This document shows positions 44,683-55,295 of a stretch of 64,000 nucleotides of DNA, piece by piece. The notes beneath the pieces were generated by a model. The model saw nothing but the letters and a program-made list of their open reading frames with translations, was not told the DNA's origin and searched no databases. Both the position numbers and the translations under genes were made by a program. Source of the DNA: Thermoascus crustaceus (lineage: Eukaryota > Ascomycota > Eurotiomycetes > Eurotiales > Thermoascaceae); contig BCIC01000009.1 in NCBI GenBank assembly GCA_001599835.1, positions 132,449 through 196,448 on the forward strand, given 5' to 3'. Numbering within the stretch: the first letter of the stretch is position 1; every line of letters begins with the position of its first letter.

Positions 44683-45612
44683 CGTGACTGATGAAAGGAT
44701 TTTTTTTTTCGTGCGACGAAAAGGTAGCGAAAGTATTTACAGGCGAACGGAAAGAGGCGCGACTGCTCTCTGGGACAAGTATTTCAAAGGGGTCGAACGA
44801 GGGACTAAGAAGGAGACAGGGGTCCTAACGAGCGGTACGCGAACAGGCTGAATGATGCTTGCCAACGCAGATATAAATCAAGAGAAAGAGGAGAAAAAGG
44901 GGAGGGGAGGACGATCAGGTGCGCAGGCAGCGAAGCGACCATGGCGGCAAAACGCCCTAGCAGGCTGCAAGTCCTTGAAGAAATTAAAGTCAAAGGGCTA
45001 ACCAGGCCGATAGCCGGGCGGTGGGAGCCTGAAGCAGTAAGGCGCGCAGAGCTGGGGTGAGACGGACGATTCTTCTTTTGCCGGGGATGCTTGGTGAGAA
45101 TTGGGATGAACAGCTAGGCCAGGGCTAAGAAGGGGCTAAGGGCGCTGTTCAGGGGGTCGGGGCCACCGACTGCCGGCGCGGCGCGGCGTGACTGGCGGAG
45201 GGAGGTTACGCCGAGACCAGCAAGTTGGGGCCGTAATTAAAAGAGATGAAAATAAACTAGAAAAACCCGGAGAACTTTATCATACACCGCGCGCTGGTTG
45301 GCTCGGGGCCCAGGCCACGGCGGCTTTCTCTCCGCGCACTCCCGAACGGGAAACGAGCTCGGCTGCGGCATGATGTCATGCCACCTCGTGCGGCTCCGTG
45401 GTTGTAGACTGTATACGCCGCAGGATCACACGGCTAGCTGGAAACTATAGAGGAGTCCGGCTGTATCGCATCAATTGTATTTTTAGATCGCAGCTGGCCG
45501 TCTCTATGTGTGCCATGGATACAAACGCCAAGCTCTTACCACTTGTACAGCCAAAGAAGTGCCAAGATGCAAGCCCAGAGATCCATCGTCTCCGTCTTGC
45601 CCGACGCAAAGA
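44683..45612. other. Intergenic region (promoter of the GPI protein, 3' flank of the NUFIP1-like gene)
   Basis: Tandem minus-strand genes flank it. The part next to 44682 is purine-rich on the plus strand, so pyrimidine-rich in the transcript direction, fitting a core promoter and leader. No gene is supported. Confidence 0.5.
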
Positions 45613-47933
45613 TCACGAATATGCCTCTTCCCTCATAGTCTCAGGAGCAGGCGCAGTGCCAGACACTCCAACGTCCACCGCATGGCCCGCCTTCTCAGGG
45701 ATGGATCCCTCCGCTGGATTCGGTTTCTCCGCGCTAGGTTCATCCAGCATCCCGTTCTCGCCCAACAACATAATCGCCTGCATGACCCTTCGATCCTCGT
45801 CCTCCCTCTGACGCGCCAGGAGCTGGAGAGACAATCAGTCATCCACTTCATCCACTTGTATCTAGATCTATAAGACGGGACGGGGGCATCACTTACAGCC
45901 TGCAGAAGCCCCTTCCTTCGAGGCTTCTCTCTGCTCTTCCGTTCTCCGGGTTTCTTGACACTGGGGTCCGGCTTCTCATGCAGGAACTTGCACTTGTCCC
46001 CTCGTGAGCAACGTCCGTTCCGTGCAAAGTGACGGCAGAGCTTCTTTTTGACCTCGCGCGGCGGAGGTGCCACCCGCTCCGGGCCTTCGCGTCGGGACGA
46101 CACTTCCTCCGGCGCAGAGTCACTATCACTGTCCTCAGACTCGGAGAATGACAGGTCAGACCCGCTCGACGACGTCCAGTCACTCGTGTCGGATACGTCA
46201 AACGAGACTGGGATGTGGCCGTCAACCATCCCGTGGGCACCTGTAGTCGGTTCTTCCGCCACAGTGGTAACAGCAGCATCAGATGTGGACGGAATCCCGT
46301 TGGGAGGTTCCCCTGGCTCTTTGTGGATGCTTGGACCATCCTCAGGAACTTGCACGCTCTTTTCCTCGATAACTTTCTGGTGTCCTTCATCGATTAAGGG
46401 GTTGGCTGTGGGTGTAGCCTGAGAATCCTGAGCAGTCTCCTGACCAGGCTCTCCAATCTTCACATCACCAGCACTGATAGATGCTTGCTGCAATGCCTCC
46501 GCCCTCAGCCGAGCCCGCTCGGCATCCGCTTCGGCCCTCGCAACTCGCTTCTCCTCCTTGATAAGTTTTCGACGTAGCTTCTCAGCCTTGAGCTTCGCCT
46601 TCACGGCCGCATCCACGGGATCTGTGCTCTGTTCCCGCTGCTCCTTACGCTCAAGCTTGTCGCGCTCCTTTTGAGCGCGGGCTTCCTTCTGCTGCCGCCA
46701 TACCTCTTCCTTCTGCCTCTCATTTTCCTTCAGGGCCTCATTGCGCGCCTTCTTTGCCTCTTCGATGGCCTTCTTCTTTTCCTCGACACGTGCCCGAGTG
46801 GGGAACCGCTTCTTACGTTCCTCAATCCACGCCGCGATCTCCTCAGGAGACTGCAGGGTCGAAGTGCGTCCTTTGTATGTGAACTGTAGCGGACCGGAAA
46901 CTTTTCCCTGTCCTAGCCTTGCTTCGTCATCCACGTCATCTTCCTCTTCGCTCGACTCATGCTCTTCAGTCTTGGGCGTCAAGCCCAGCTGATTGTGCTT
47001 GCGTTTCTTCTTTCTGGGTTTCCGCGTAGCATCAACTGCTGGAGGCGGCTTCGAGGGGAGTGGGTTGCCAAAGCTGGGTACCGGCGGCGGTGCTGGCGTC
47101 TGCGGAGCGGCAGCTTGGGCTTGGGCTTGGGCTTGGGGTTTTCCAAACGCAGACGAATAGGGACGTTTGTTCCCGTTTCTGGTAAATGTGTCAGCTGCAG
47201 GTGTCGGAGCAGAACGATGATGATGCGCGTTAGATGGTTGAGGTTCATAAGAAGAATTGGGCTTAGAACTGTATGTTTCCTCAGGGTAGTACCTTGCAGA
47301 ACGGCGATCATCAAAACCCCAGCGCATGGGCGGACCCATCACCGCCGGGGCCGCATGCGGAGCCGGGGAGGATGTATGAGGAGCAGGAATGGGGGATGTA
47401 AACCCTGACGGTGTCGCCTGGGGAGGGTAGGAGGTAGAATGTGGGAGTTTCGTCGAAGCATTGTAGCCCGTGTCGTAGGTAGGTTGAGGTGGATATGATG
47501 GCAGATGTGATGCAGGCGACTGCGAAAACGGCTGGCCAGGCGCGAAGCCAGGCTGTCCGTGAGACGGTGGGTAGGATGGAGGTCGTGAAGCGTTATATGG
47601 AGCGGCGGAAGCACTCGAAGCAGCGGGAGGATAATGTTGAGCTGGGTAAGCACCATAGTTCACCTGAGCATAGCTCTGGTTAACAGCAGAGGGAGGATTT
47701 GCATGGTAAGGAGCATGGCCAGCATCGGAAGCTCCGAAATGACCTCCTCTACCACCCCGGCCTCCGTATCCTCGTCCCCTTCCCCTGTTATACCCGCCAG
47801 AACCGCGCCCGCCCCGCGCGCCATAGCTGTTCTGCCCGTACGGGGATGCAGAAGGCGTCTGGAAGCTTGGCTGGTTCTGCTGCGGTGGAGGAGGCGGAGG
47901 AGGGGGAGGAAAGGAGAATCCCTGGGAGGTCAT
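45613..47933 (-). CDS. NUFIP1/Rsa1-like protein with CCCH zinc finger (box C/D snoRNP assembly)
   Basis: Exons 47933-45897 and 45822-45613 encode 748 residues; the 74 bp intron ends in CCAG. The N-terminus has a nine-proline run, an RGG-rich block (GARGGRGSGGYNRGRGRGYG) and a long Pro/Ser/Tyr disordered region. The NUFIP1 motif EEIAAWIEERKKRFPTRA at about residues 374-391 is the key match; in yeast Rsa1 and human NUFIP1 this segment binds Snu13/15.5K in box C/D snoRNP assembly. A highly charged helix follows (about 395-500). Near the C-terminus LCRHFARNGRCSRGDKCKFL has C-x8-C-x5-C-x3-H spacing, a CCCH zinc finger. The in-frame upstream ATG at 48059 adds 42 residues unlike the rest; I prefer 47933 (MTSQGFSFPPP). 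Divergent from RPC25. Confidence 0.85.
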
Positions 47934-48102
47934 TGCGCAAAGATCACGGGCAGACCTTCTGAGATTTGTCACAGGCGGGCGGGCGCCATCGTCGCGCCGT
48001 CTGAAGAATGAAGAGCATCTTGCATGCATCTCAAGACACTTCTGGAGCGGAGCTGGCACGCTGTTTTTCCGTTCCGAATTGAAAGAGGAAAGGCGTGGCC
48101 TG

Positions 48103-48110
48103 TCACGTGT
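48103..48110. promoter_or_regulatory. TCACGTGT E-box, first of a pair
   Basis: CACGTG core in the context GTCACGTGTG, about 170 bp upstream of the NUFIP1-like start. It matches the Cbf1-type consensus; the factor is not known here. Confidence 0.5.
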
Positions 48111-48147
48111 GGAGAGAGAAGGTGATGAACAAAGGCTCAGTTGAAGG

Positions 48148-48155
48148 TCACGTGT
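48148..48155. promoter_or_regulatory. TCACGTGT E-box, second of a pair
   Basis: Repeats the same ten bases as the site 45 bp to the left. The spacing is about four helical turns, which could place both on one DNA face. Confidence 0.5.
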
Positions 48156-48443
48156 GAGGGAAGCTGTTTCCGGCCGTCATGGAAAACTCAGGCCGGTCGC
48201 TGTCTCCGATTGGCTGTGAATGTCAGCACTTCTGACAAAGGACGAGATCTTCCACATTCACTACTCCAGGCATGGGCCTCTAGTTGGCTGATGCTGGATC
48301 TCCCTGGTGAATATTTTCGAGATTGACTCTCGAACATGGCAATGATATATTTCCCATTCCTATTCACCTAACACCGGTATAAGCATAGAAAAGAAAGAAA
48401 AGCCTTCATCTCTTGTTCAGTGATACCCTAAGAAAAAAGCACC

Positions 48444-49407
48444 ATGTTTCTGCTCGTATGTACAAAGATTTGGATTTCATACGTTCTACATTTTTCCTTT
48501 GCGTCTGACTCTTTTTTTCCAGGCTACTATTTCCGACCTGGTGCAGATTTCGCCTGAAGACTTTTCCAAATTCAGTGCGGTGGCTATAGAGGACAATATC
48601 AACGAGAAATATGCAAACAAAGTACGCTTTCAGCTTCTGCAGTTGCTCTTACACTGATCCTCTGATACTCATGCTTTTATCTTTCACAGGTCATACAAAA
48701 AATTGGTCTGTGCATATGTTTCTATGATTTGCTCGAGTCATCAGATGGCCTGATCGGGCACGGCACCGGTCAGGTCAATGTCAACGGTACGTGGAGCGAA
48801 TGGGCCAATGCATTATTATGATCCCTGCAAGAATTATGTCCGCTGACTGCAACCAGTCAAGTTCCGCATGATTGTGTTCCGACCATTTAAAGGAGAGATC
48901 CTTCTCGGGAAGATCACGAGCAACACGGAGAATGGCATTAAAAGTGAAGCCTCCCCAGAACTCTATCTGTCTTCGTCGATACTGACTCTGGATTAGTTAG
49001 CGTTGAATTTTTCAGTGACATCCTGGTCCCCCCGGATCTTCTCCTGGAAGGGGCGAGATTGTGAGCCTGGCTTTCCCTACTTCGCTGTGTTGCGTTTCTT
49101 CCCCATCATCTGCTAACCTGCAGTAGCGACTACGCTGACCAGGTATGGGTCTGGGAGAACGAGGAAGGATCAACGTTCTACTTCGACGTTGGTGAGATAG
49201 TTAGGTTCAGAGTTGAAATGGAGGAATGGCACGACCAGATCCCCAACGCACCGGACCTGGGAGAAGGGGCAGCTGTTTCTGAAAGGAAGCCTCCATATTC
49301 TATCATCGTATGTATCCCATGGCCTTCATATGATTTGTGACTTTTTGCTAATGCAGGCGAAGGGTTCGATGCAAATGGCGGGTCTGGGACCTATCTCTTG
49401 GTGGTGA
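48444..49407 (+). CDS. RPC25: RNA polymerase III subunit Rpc25 (Rpc8)
   Basis: Seven exons: 48444-48455, 48523-48621, 48690-48786, 48857-48943, 48997-49060, 49124-49307, 49357-49407, giving 197 residues. Exon 1 is only 12 bp (MFLL). The N-terminal half (DLVQISPEDF, then YANKVIQKIGLCICFYDLLE) is the Rpb7-like tip domain; the C-terminal half (VKFRMIVFRPFKGEILLGKI, ISVEFFSDILVPPDLL, QVWVWENEEG) is the S1/OB-fold domain of Rpc25. The protein ends in AGLGPISWW. Known role: with Rpc17 it forms the stalk of RNA polymerase III needed for initiation at tRNA and 5S genes. The splice pattern is dense (introns 49-70 bp) but every join holds frame. Divergent from the NUFIP1-like gene. Confidence 0.92.
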
Positions 49408-50267
49408 TGAAGTTAATTGTTGTGTCTCTTGCGCCATTGGAATGCGAATGTTTATATTTCTTGGCGTACTTGTCGATCCAGGGTTCAGCAAGTTAAAATA
49501 TGGAATCTATCTAACGTAATAAACTGAATTCTGATGATATCAGAAGCTCCACGTGCAGCAAGGGCGAATTGATAATCTCCAGATTGTCTTACAAATAGTC
49601 GTACACATGATCTAATGAATTTGTCGTTCGACCAGTGGCCGAGACCGCCAGTCGCACGAGTCATCTGCCAGGCTAATTATATACACCGCTCAAACTATAT
49701 AGAAAAGAGAAGATAGATCGTAGTATTGAGTAGGCCCGAAAGGAAAACTAGTCGATTCCAAGGTTAGTATGTGCGGTTACTGACGGAGGCGCACGGTTCC
49801 ACCTGCGATACGAAGGTACGCGGTGGAGTCCGTCATAGCGCAACTGGCGAACGGACGTCGCTCCCCGGCGGGAACACCATTAAGTACTAGGTATTTCAGT
49901 ATGGCGTGCTTGAGTTCGAAGGCATTGCACAATCGCAAAGGCTACATATATATGAACCGGGGGTTCCCTGACTTTTGCTCGTCACCTCACGACTCTCTTG
50001 TTCTTGTCACGGTCGCCCGGTGAATCGGTGTCTGACTTTCGGTGACGGATCCACGTTGAGTAGAGGCCGCGATTGCGATTGATAATACGAGTGCCCTCTT
50101 GTCACACGTTTCTTCTGGATCCAAGACTCGAGTTCCTTGTGCCTTCGATAGACTTGAGATCGATCATATTTCCCCTTCGCGATCTCTGGTTTACTGTTAA
50201 CACTTCTTTGATCTTTTATATCTGCGGTGACAGGTTCACGTTCGTGTGACGTGCAGACGGTTGGAAG
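49408..50267. other. Intergenic region upstream of cystathionine gamma-lyase
   Basis: 860 bp. One CACGTG at 49550-49555 lies in the RPC25 3' flank. Frames of up to 96 codons occur near the right end but overlap the lyase leader and lack support. I saw no clear sulfur-regulator palindrome. Confidence 0.45.
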
Positions 50268-51723
50268 ATGACTGGCCCCTCCAATCCTTCTCTGCAACCT
50301 CTAGTGGACGGCAACTCGATCGAGACACCGCCACGAATCCCATCGCCAGAACACAGATTTGGGACGTTGGCTGTCCATTCTGGAGCACACCATGACCCAT
50401 CCACTGGAGCTGTCATTGCGCCCGTGAGTACCTCTTACTGGTCCCTGGGTGGCTGATTGCTCAATGACGAAGCTTATATGTTAACGTACCCAGATATCAC
50501 TCTCGACTACATACGCACAGACGGATGTCGGGAAACCAGTCGGACTTTACGAGTATACCCGGAGCGCGAATCCAAATCGGTTGGTAAAATCACATTCTAA
50601 ATGACAATGGAATTGATCGCTGATCTGTTCATCAGAGATAACTTCGAAGAGGCGGTAGCAGCGCTCGAGCATGCCCGGTACGCGCTCGCCTTCTCCTCCG
50701 GCTCCGCAACCACAGCCACCATCCTCCAATCGCTTGCCTCTGGATCGCATGTTGTCTCTGTTTCAGACGTCTACGGCGGGACACACAGGTACTTCACCAA
50801 GGTCGCTTCGGCACATGGCGTCCAGGTCACTTTCACCCCGTGCATCGAGCTCCATGTGGAAAATCTGATCAGACCAAACGAAACCAAGTTGATATGGATC
50901 GAGAGCCCATCGAACCCGACCCTGGGACTGGTCGATATCAGGAAAGTCGCGACGGTCGCGCACCAGCATGGGATCAAGGTTGTAGTGGACAACACCTTCC
51001 TGAGCCCGTATATCCAAAACCCGCTGGACCATGGCGCAGATATTGTCGTCCACTCTGTCACGAAATATATCAATGGCCATTCCGTACGTCGTGGACGCTC
51101 ATACAACTTCTTATGAACAATACGCTAACTATGTCCAGGACGTCCTGATGGGTGTCGCAGCCTTCAATTGCGATGAGCTCAAGGAGCGCCTCAGCTTCCT
51201 TCAGAATGCCATCGGCGCCGTACCCTCCCCGTTCGACTGCTGGCTCGCCCATCGTGGCCTGAAGACGCTGCATCTGCGCGCCCGCGAGGCGACGAAGAAT
51301 GCTACCACTGTTGCACAAACCCTTGAAGAATCCCCTCTCGTCATATCGGTTAATTATCCGGGACTTAAATCGCACCCTCAGCGCGAAATCGCAATCAAGC
51401 AGCACCGCGACGGCATGGGCGGTGGGATGCTCAGCTTCCGCATCAAGGGCGGCAAGGAAGCCGCGGAACGGTTCTGCCGGAGCACCCGCATCTTCACGCT
51501 CGCCGAGAGCCTGGGCGGCGTCGAGAGTCTCGTCGAGGTGCCTTCTAGCATGACGCATGCGGGGATACCGAAGGAGCAGCGCGAGGCGGCTGGCGTGTTC
51601 GACGACCTGGTCCGCATGAGCTGCGGAATCGAGGACACAGAGGATCTCAAAGTGGATGTTCTTCAGGCTCTTGAGAAATCGGCCAAGCCTGATGATGCCG
51701 CAGCGATCACGAATGGTGCATGA
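50268..51723 (+). CDS. mecB: Cystathionine gamma-lyase
   Basis: Exons 50268-50423, 50494-50579, 50636-51083 and 51139-51723 encode 424 residues. The PLP fold-type I signatures of the Cys/Met metabolism family are clear: GTLAVHSGAHHDPSTGAVIA, YEYTRSANPN, ALAFSSGSATTATILQSLAS, SDVYGGTHRYF, IWIESPSNPTL, VVDNTFLSPYIQNPL, and SVTKYINGHSD with the PLP lysine at about residue 224. The YEYTRSANPNR block and C-terminal SLVEVPSSMTHAGIP favour gamma-lyase over beta-lyase or gamma-synthase. Known reaction: cystathionine to cysteine, 2-oxobutyrate and ammonia, the last step of reverse transsulfuration in the cytosol. A single exon encodes most of the active site. Confidence 0.93.
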
Positions 51724-52558
51724 TGATGTTTCAGCCTTTTTGCGTTTTACGGCGGAGTTTGACGGATTAAACCAGGCCTTCAGTGGGACGAAAGTGGTAC
51801 TGAGCTTTATGGATTTTTTTATTTTCTATTTTTATCTGTACTGTAGATACTGTCTGTCTGTTAGACGGTTCGTCGGCCAGTCGATGTGATGATTGCGAGA
51901 TAATTCGGGGAAAGAGATGATGATGGCTTTGAACCCATAGGTCAGAATGAACGATTAGTAAAGCAGGAAGCTAGATGGTATCGGCATAGATCTCTTTTCC
52001 ATTTCAACAATTAACTTGATCAGCATTTTAATTCATAATGTGTAACAATTTTGCTCAGCCATTTGTTCATGTATGGGAGTTGTACTGTAGATTGTAAATT
52101 TTACTGATTCCGGTCTGCTTAGTCATCACTATGTGTGTGCCCTCGAACTCCAGGCACAGATTTTTGGATCGAAAGTTATCCCGAACGCGAGGATCTAGAA
52201 CCAAGGCGGGGACAGGTGATCATAGGTTCCCTCATACAATCTTATTGATTGAGTTTCTGGAATTTTTTTTTCTTTTTTTATCGGAAGTTTGATTTTCATT
52301 TTTTTATACATATGCGAACCCGCGGTTGAATTCTAGACTTCGGATTCGCCTTTTGTACAGTACCTACCTACTTCCTGGACGGTCACAATCGGTGTGATCA
52401 TATTTCTCTGAGAGATACCGTTGTTTCTATGAGTCTCTTTTTCTTCCCCATTTCTCGCGTTCTATAGGTATATACCTGCCTAAATTGGTGGAGGGAACGA
52501 AGAGAGACGTTCATCCGACCGTCTGCAAGAAAAGAAAAGGAAGAAAAAAGGGGGGGAA
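51724..52558. other. Intergenic region
   Basis: 3' flank of the lyase and promoter of HPM1. T-rich runs occur at 52262-52305, and TACCTACCTAC at about 52361-52371. Purine-rich leader sequence directly precedes 52559. No gene is seen. Confidence 0.5.
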
Positions 52559-54198
52559 ATGACATCCACATTCAGTTTCGGTTTCTCGGGCGATGATATC
52601 GATGTGGATGAGTCGGAGATCAACGATGTTGTGGAGTCGACGCAGACGCAGGGTGTGAGTGCCCAGCAAGAGTCCGCGTCTGCTTTGCCGGAATTGGTGC
52701 GGCCGGAGAGGCATGATGTTGAGGAGTGGGTAGGTTTGTTTACTTTTCTCTCTCTCTTTTTCTTTTTTTATGTATTTGTTGATTTTATTTATTTTTTGTT
52801 TGGTTTTGTCTTTTTTTGTATCGTATGATGGTTTTTCTGTTTGCAAGTTGGGTTTCTTTTTTCTTTTTGCTGGCATTGCTCTACGTTTGCGGGATGTTTG
52901 AACAAAGAAAAGGGATTGGGTATAATATATCATTGATTAAGATGATGAGATGAGTTTTTCAACATCCTATGATTCGTATTTATCTGCTGCTTTCACCTGT
53001 CGAAACGAACCCAGTTATTATTAATTTGTACTCGCTCTCTAACCAACCTCACCAGATAAAAACCCTCCCCTCGCAAATATCATACAACAAACTCTCCATC
53101 CCCTCCTCACCACCACCACAGGATGGCACGAGCGCCAGCACGACCATCATCACCCTCGGCCGCCGGGAAGTCTTCGACATCCGCACGCAGCTGATGGCCG
53201 AGGACGAGAACGACAGCGAGGAGCTGATCTCGGGCCTGGAGAAGGGTGATATCAAGCCCAACTTCTACGAGGGAGGGTTCAAGACGTGGGAATGTGCGAT
53301 TGATCTGGCCAAGTTGGTGGTGTCCGAGGAGGAACGGGCTGACGTCTTGGGTCTGGGAAATGATGCCGGCGAAAGCCATGATGTGCATGTCATAGAGGTG
53401 GGTTGTACTGGTTGACCCTTCTGAGAATCTGAGAGGGTTCTTTTGTGTGATATGATCATTGACCGTGCTGATTTATCTTTGTGCGAACAGCTCGGCGCAG
53501 GGACCGCGATGCCATCTCTGGCTCTCTTCGCGCAGCTCCTGTCTCGTCCGGTGTCGACGACACCGTCTCGGAGGAGATATCACTTTACCTTTGCGGACTA
53601 CAACTCTATCGTGCTGCGTCTGGTCACCCTCCCAAATATTCTCCTGACGTGGAAATTCAACGCACGCCCGAGCCAAGCAGCTGGGATCTCGGAAGGGTCC
53701 GTGAGCGAGGAGGCGCAGGGACAGAACCGGAGCCAGAGCCAGGGCCAAGAAGAGGACGAAGGGGAACTAGACATCGACCGGCAGCTCCTGGAATCGTTCA
53801 AAGCGGATCTCGAGCGACGAGACATCTCGATCGGGTTCGTCTCCGGAGCGTGGTCTCGGCCGTTCGTGGACTTTGTCCTGCAGTCGCGGGATCCTATCAA
53901 TTCCGATAAGGGATGCAAGGCCTTGATTCTGGCCAGTGAGACTATCTACTCGCCTTCATCGCTGAAGGCGTTCTCGGAGACGCTATTGGCATTGCTCCGT
54001 GCGACAGCAGGTAGGAGCAGCAGAGCGTTGGTGGCCGCTAAGAGGGTATATTTCGGGGTCGGAGGTGGCGTGGATGAATTCCTTGCGATTTTGCGCGAGA
54101 TGGCTGGTGAGAAAGTGGACGTGCGCCAGAAAATGGAGGTCAAAACCGAGGGGGTTGGACGAGTGGTCCTGGAGATTCGAGCGACTGGGGAACAGTAG
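52559..54198 (+). CDS. HPM1: Protein-histidine N-methyltransferase (Hpm1/METTL18 type)
   Basis: Exons 52559-52729, 53056-53397 and 53491-54198 encode 406 residues. The N-terminus is acidic (TFSFGFSGDDIDVDESEIND). The SAM-binding core spans VHVIELGAGTAMPSLALFAQ across the second intron (motif I), then FADYNSIVLRLVTLPNILL (post I). GCKALILASETIYSPSSLK corresponds to the LILASETIY block that I associate with this family. FKTWECAIDLAKLV before motif I is the usual lead-in segment. Known role in yeast: tau-methylation of a histidine in ribosomal protein uL3. The first intron (326 bp, poly-T-rich) is unusually long here. A Gln/Ser/Glu-rich loop (about residues 230-260) interrupts the fold. Confidence 0.9.
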
Positions 54199-54546
54199 GT
54201 GAACAACACAATCAACACTTGTATATTCTTTGAAAGTACCGTCTAGGGGTATACGGAATGAAAGTCATGAAAGAAAGCGACCGCTCTCATCAACCGGTGA
54301 AACCTCCCCTGAAACCAGACGCTTCTGTGAGCCTACAACAATTTTCCCCATGCAGCTACCGACGCGTCTAGACACGTGCTATTGGAGAACACTAAAACGA
54401 CTCATTCGAGTAGTGAGACAGCGCGTGGAACGGTAGACCTTTAAGAAATGCTTGAAACCTCTGCCGCTGTGTATGTACAGGACACCTCTTCCCCACCCCG
54501 CACGTTCATCGTTGAACCAGCAACTCGCAGGAAATTGGCGACTACT
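54199..54546. other. Convergent intergenic region
   Basis: 348 bp between HPM1 (+) and the complex I gene (-). It contains a CACGTG near 54374 but should hold only 3' UTRs. Confidence 0.5.
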
Positions 54547-55295
54547 CTAATTGTAGATGGAGACAACCTTGCCATCCTGCATCCGGGCGACACGGGCTTC
54601 TTCAATCTCCCTGTTCTTGCGCTCATAGTGGGCGGCGACGGCGGAGAGGTCCGCTGAGGACCCAGCGGCCACATTGTACGGGGAACCCGTGTTGAAGACC
54701 CTATGAGAAAGCACCATAGTCAATCTCCATCCTGTTCTTTGTGGATCATAAAAAAAGTTGTTTGCCGCGCGCAACTGGCACTGGCGGCCAAGGTAAATAA
54801 ATCATCAACATACTCGGGGTGCCTCAGCTCGATGTACTCCCTGGGGCCCTGGGCCTGGAACAAGTGACGGTCATGAGCCGCCTTCTCCATTGCCACAGTT
54901 CGGATCGCATTTCTCTGTTCGAACAGCTTTTCCGACGGAGTCCACTTGTTGATCAGGCTGGAGATCCAGGACTGGGAGCCTGATTCCTCGGTGGACTTGT
55001 GCAGGCGGTACAGGACGAAACCCGCGGTCAGAGTGAAGACTGAGACATAGAAGCCGGGCTGCGTAATGCAGGAACATAGAACAGTATCAGTATCAAATAT
55101 CGTACGTTGAGGGTTGACACCCCTTTGTTGCCCAATTAGGCAATTCGGAGAGAGGGGGTAACTTACTCCGTAGGACTCGCTCACGGGGGCAGTATGGTGA
55201 TGGTCTGCATGAGCAGCATGTGAGTCGAAGCGACTAGGCTGCTGACGGCGCAGCAGCTGCCGCACAGGAGCCACCGATCGCCTTGCGAGAAACAT
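54547..55295 (-). CDS. nuo17.8: NADH:ubiquinone oxidoreductase 17.8 kDa subunit (complex I)
   Basis: Exons 55295-55167, 55058-54814 and 54700-54547 encode 175 residues; introns of 108 and 113 bp are in phase. The N-terminus MFLARRSVAPVRQLLRRQ is a typical matrix-targeting presequence with no acidic residues. It is followed by a His-rich segment, one transmembrane helix (PGFYVSVFTLTAGFVLYRL), and a hydrophilic C-terminal part with KWTPSEKLFEQRNAIRTVAM, EYIELRHPE and VFNTGSPYNVAAGS. This matches the fungal-type 17.8 kDa accessory subunit first described in Neurospora; it acts in assembly or stability of the inner-membrane arm. A TTG in the same frame upstream is not used. Confidence 0.87.

Larger units (their letters stand above)
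47934..48443. promoter_or_regulatory. Divergent promoter interval, NUFIP1-like / RPC25
   Basis: 510 bp between the start codons contain two GTCACGTGTG elements 45 bp apart (CACGTG at 48104-48109 and 48149-48154) in the same orientation. Both genes serve RNA and ribosome production, so shared control is plausible. Confidence 0.55.

Noticed and set aside
49408..50267. Possible tRNA upstream of cystathionine gamma-lyase
   Set aside because: GC-rich segments near 49760-49850 lack a consistent cloverleaf and proper A and B boxes by eye.
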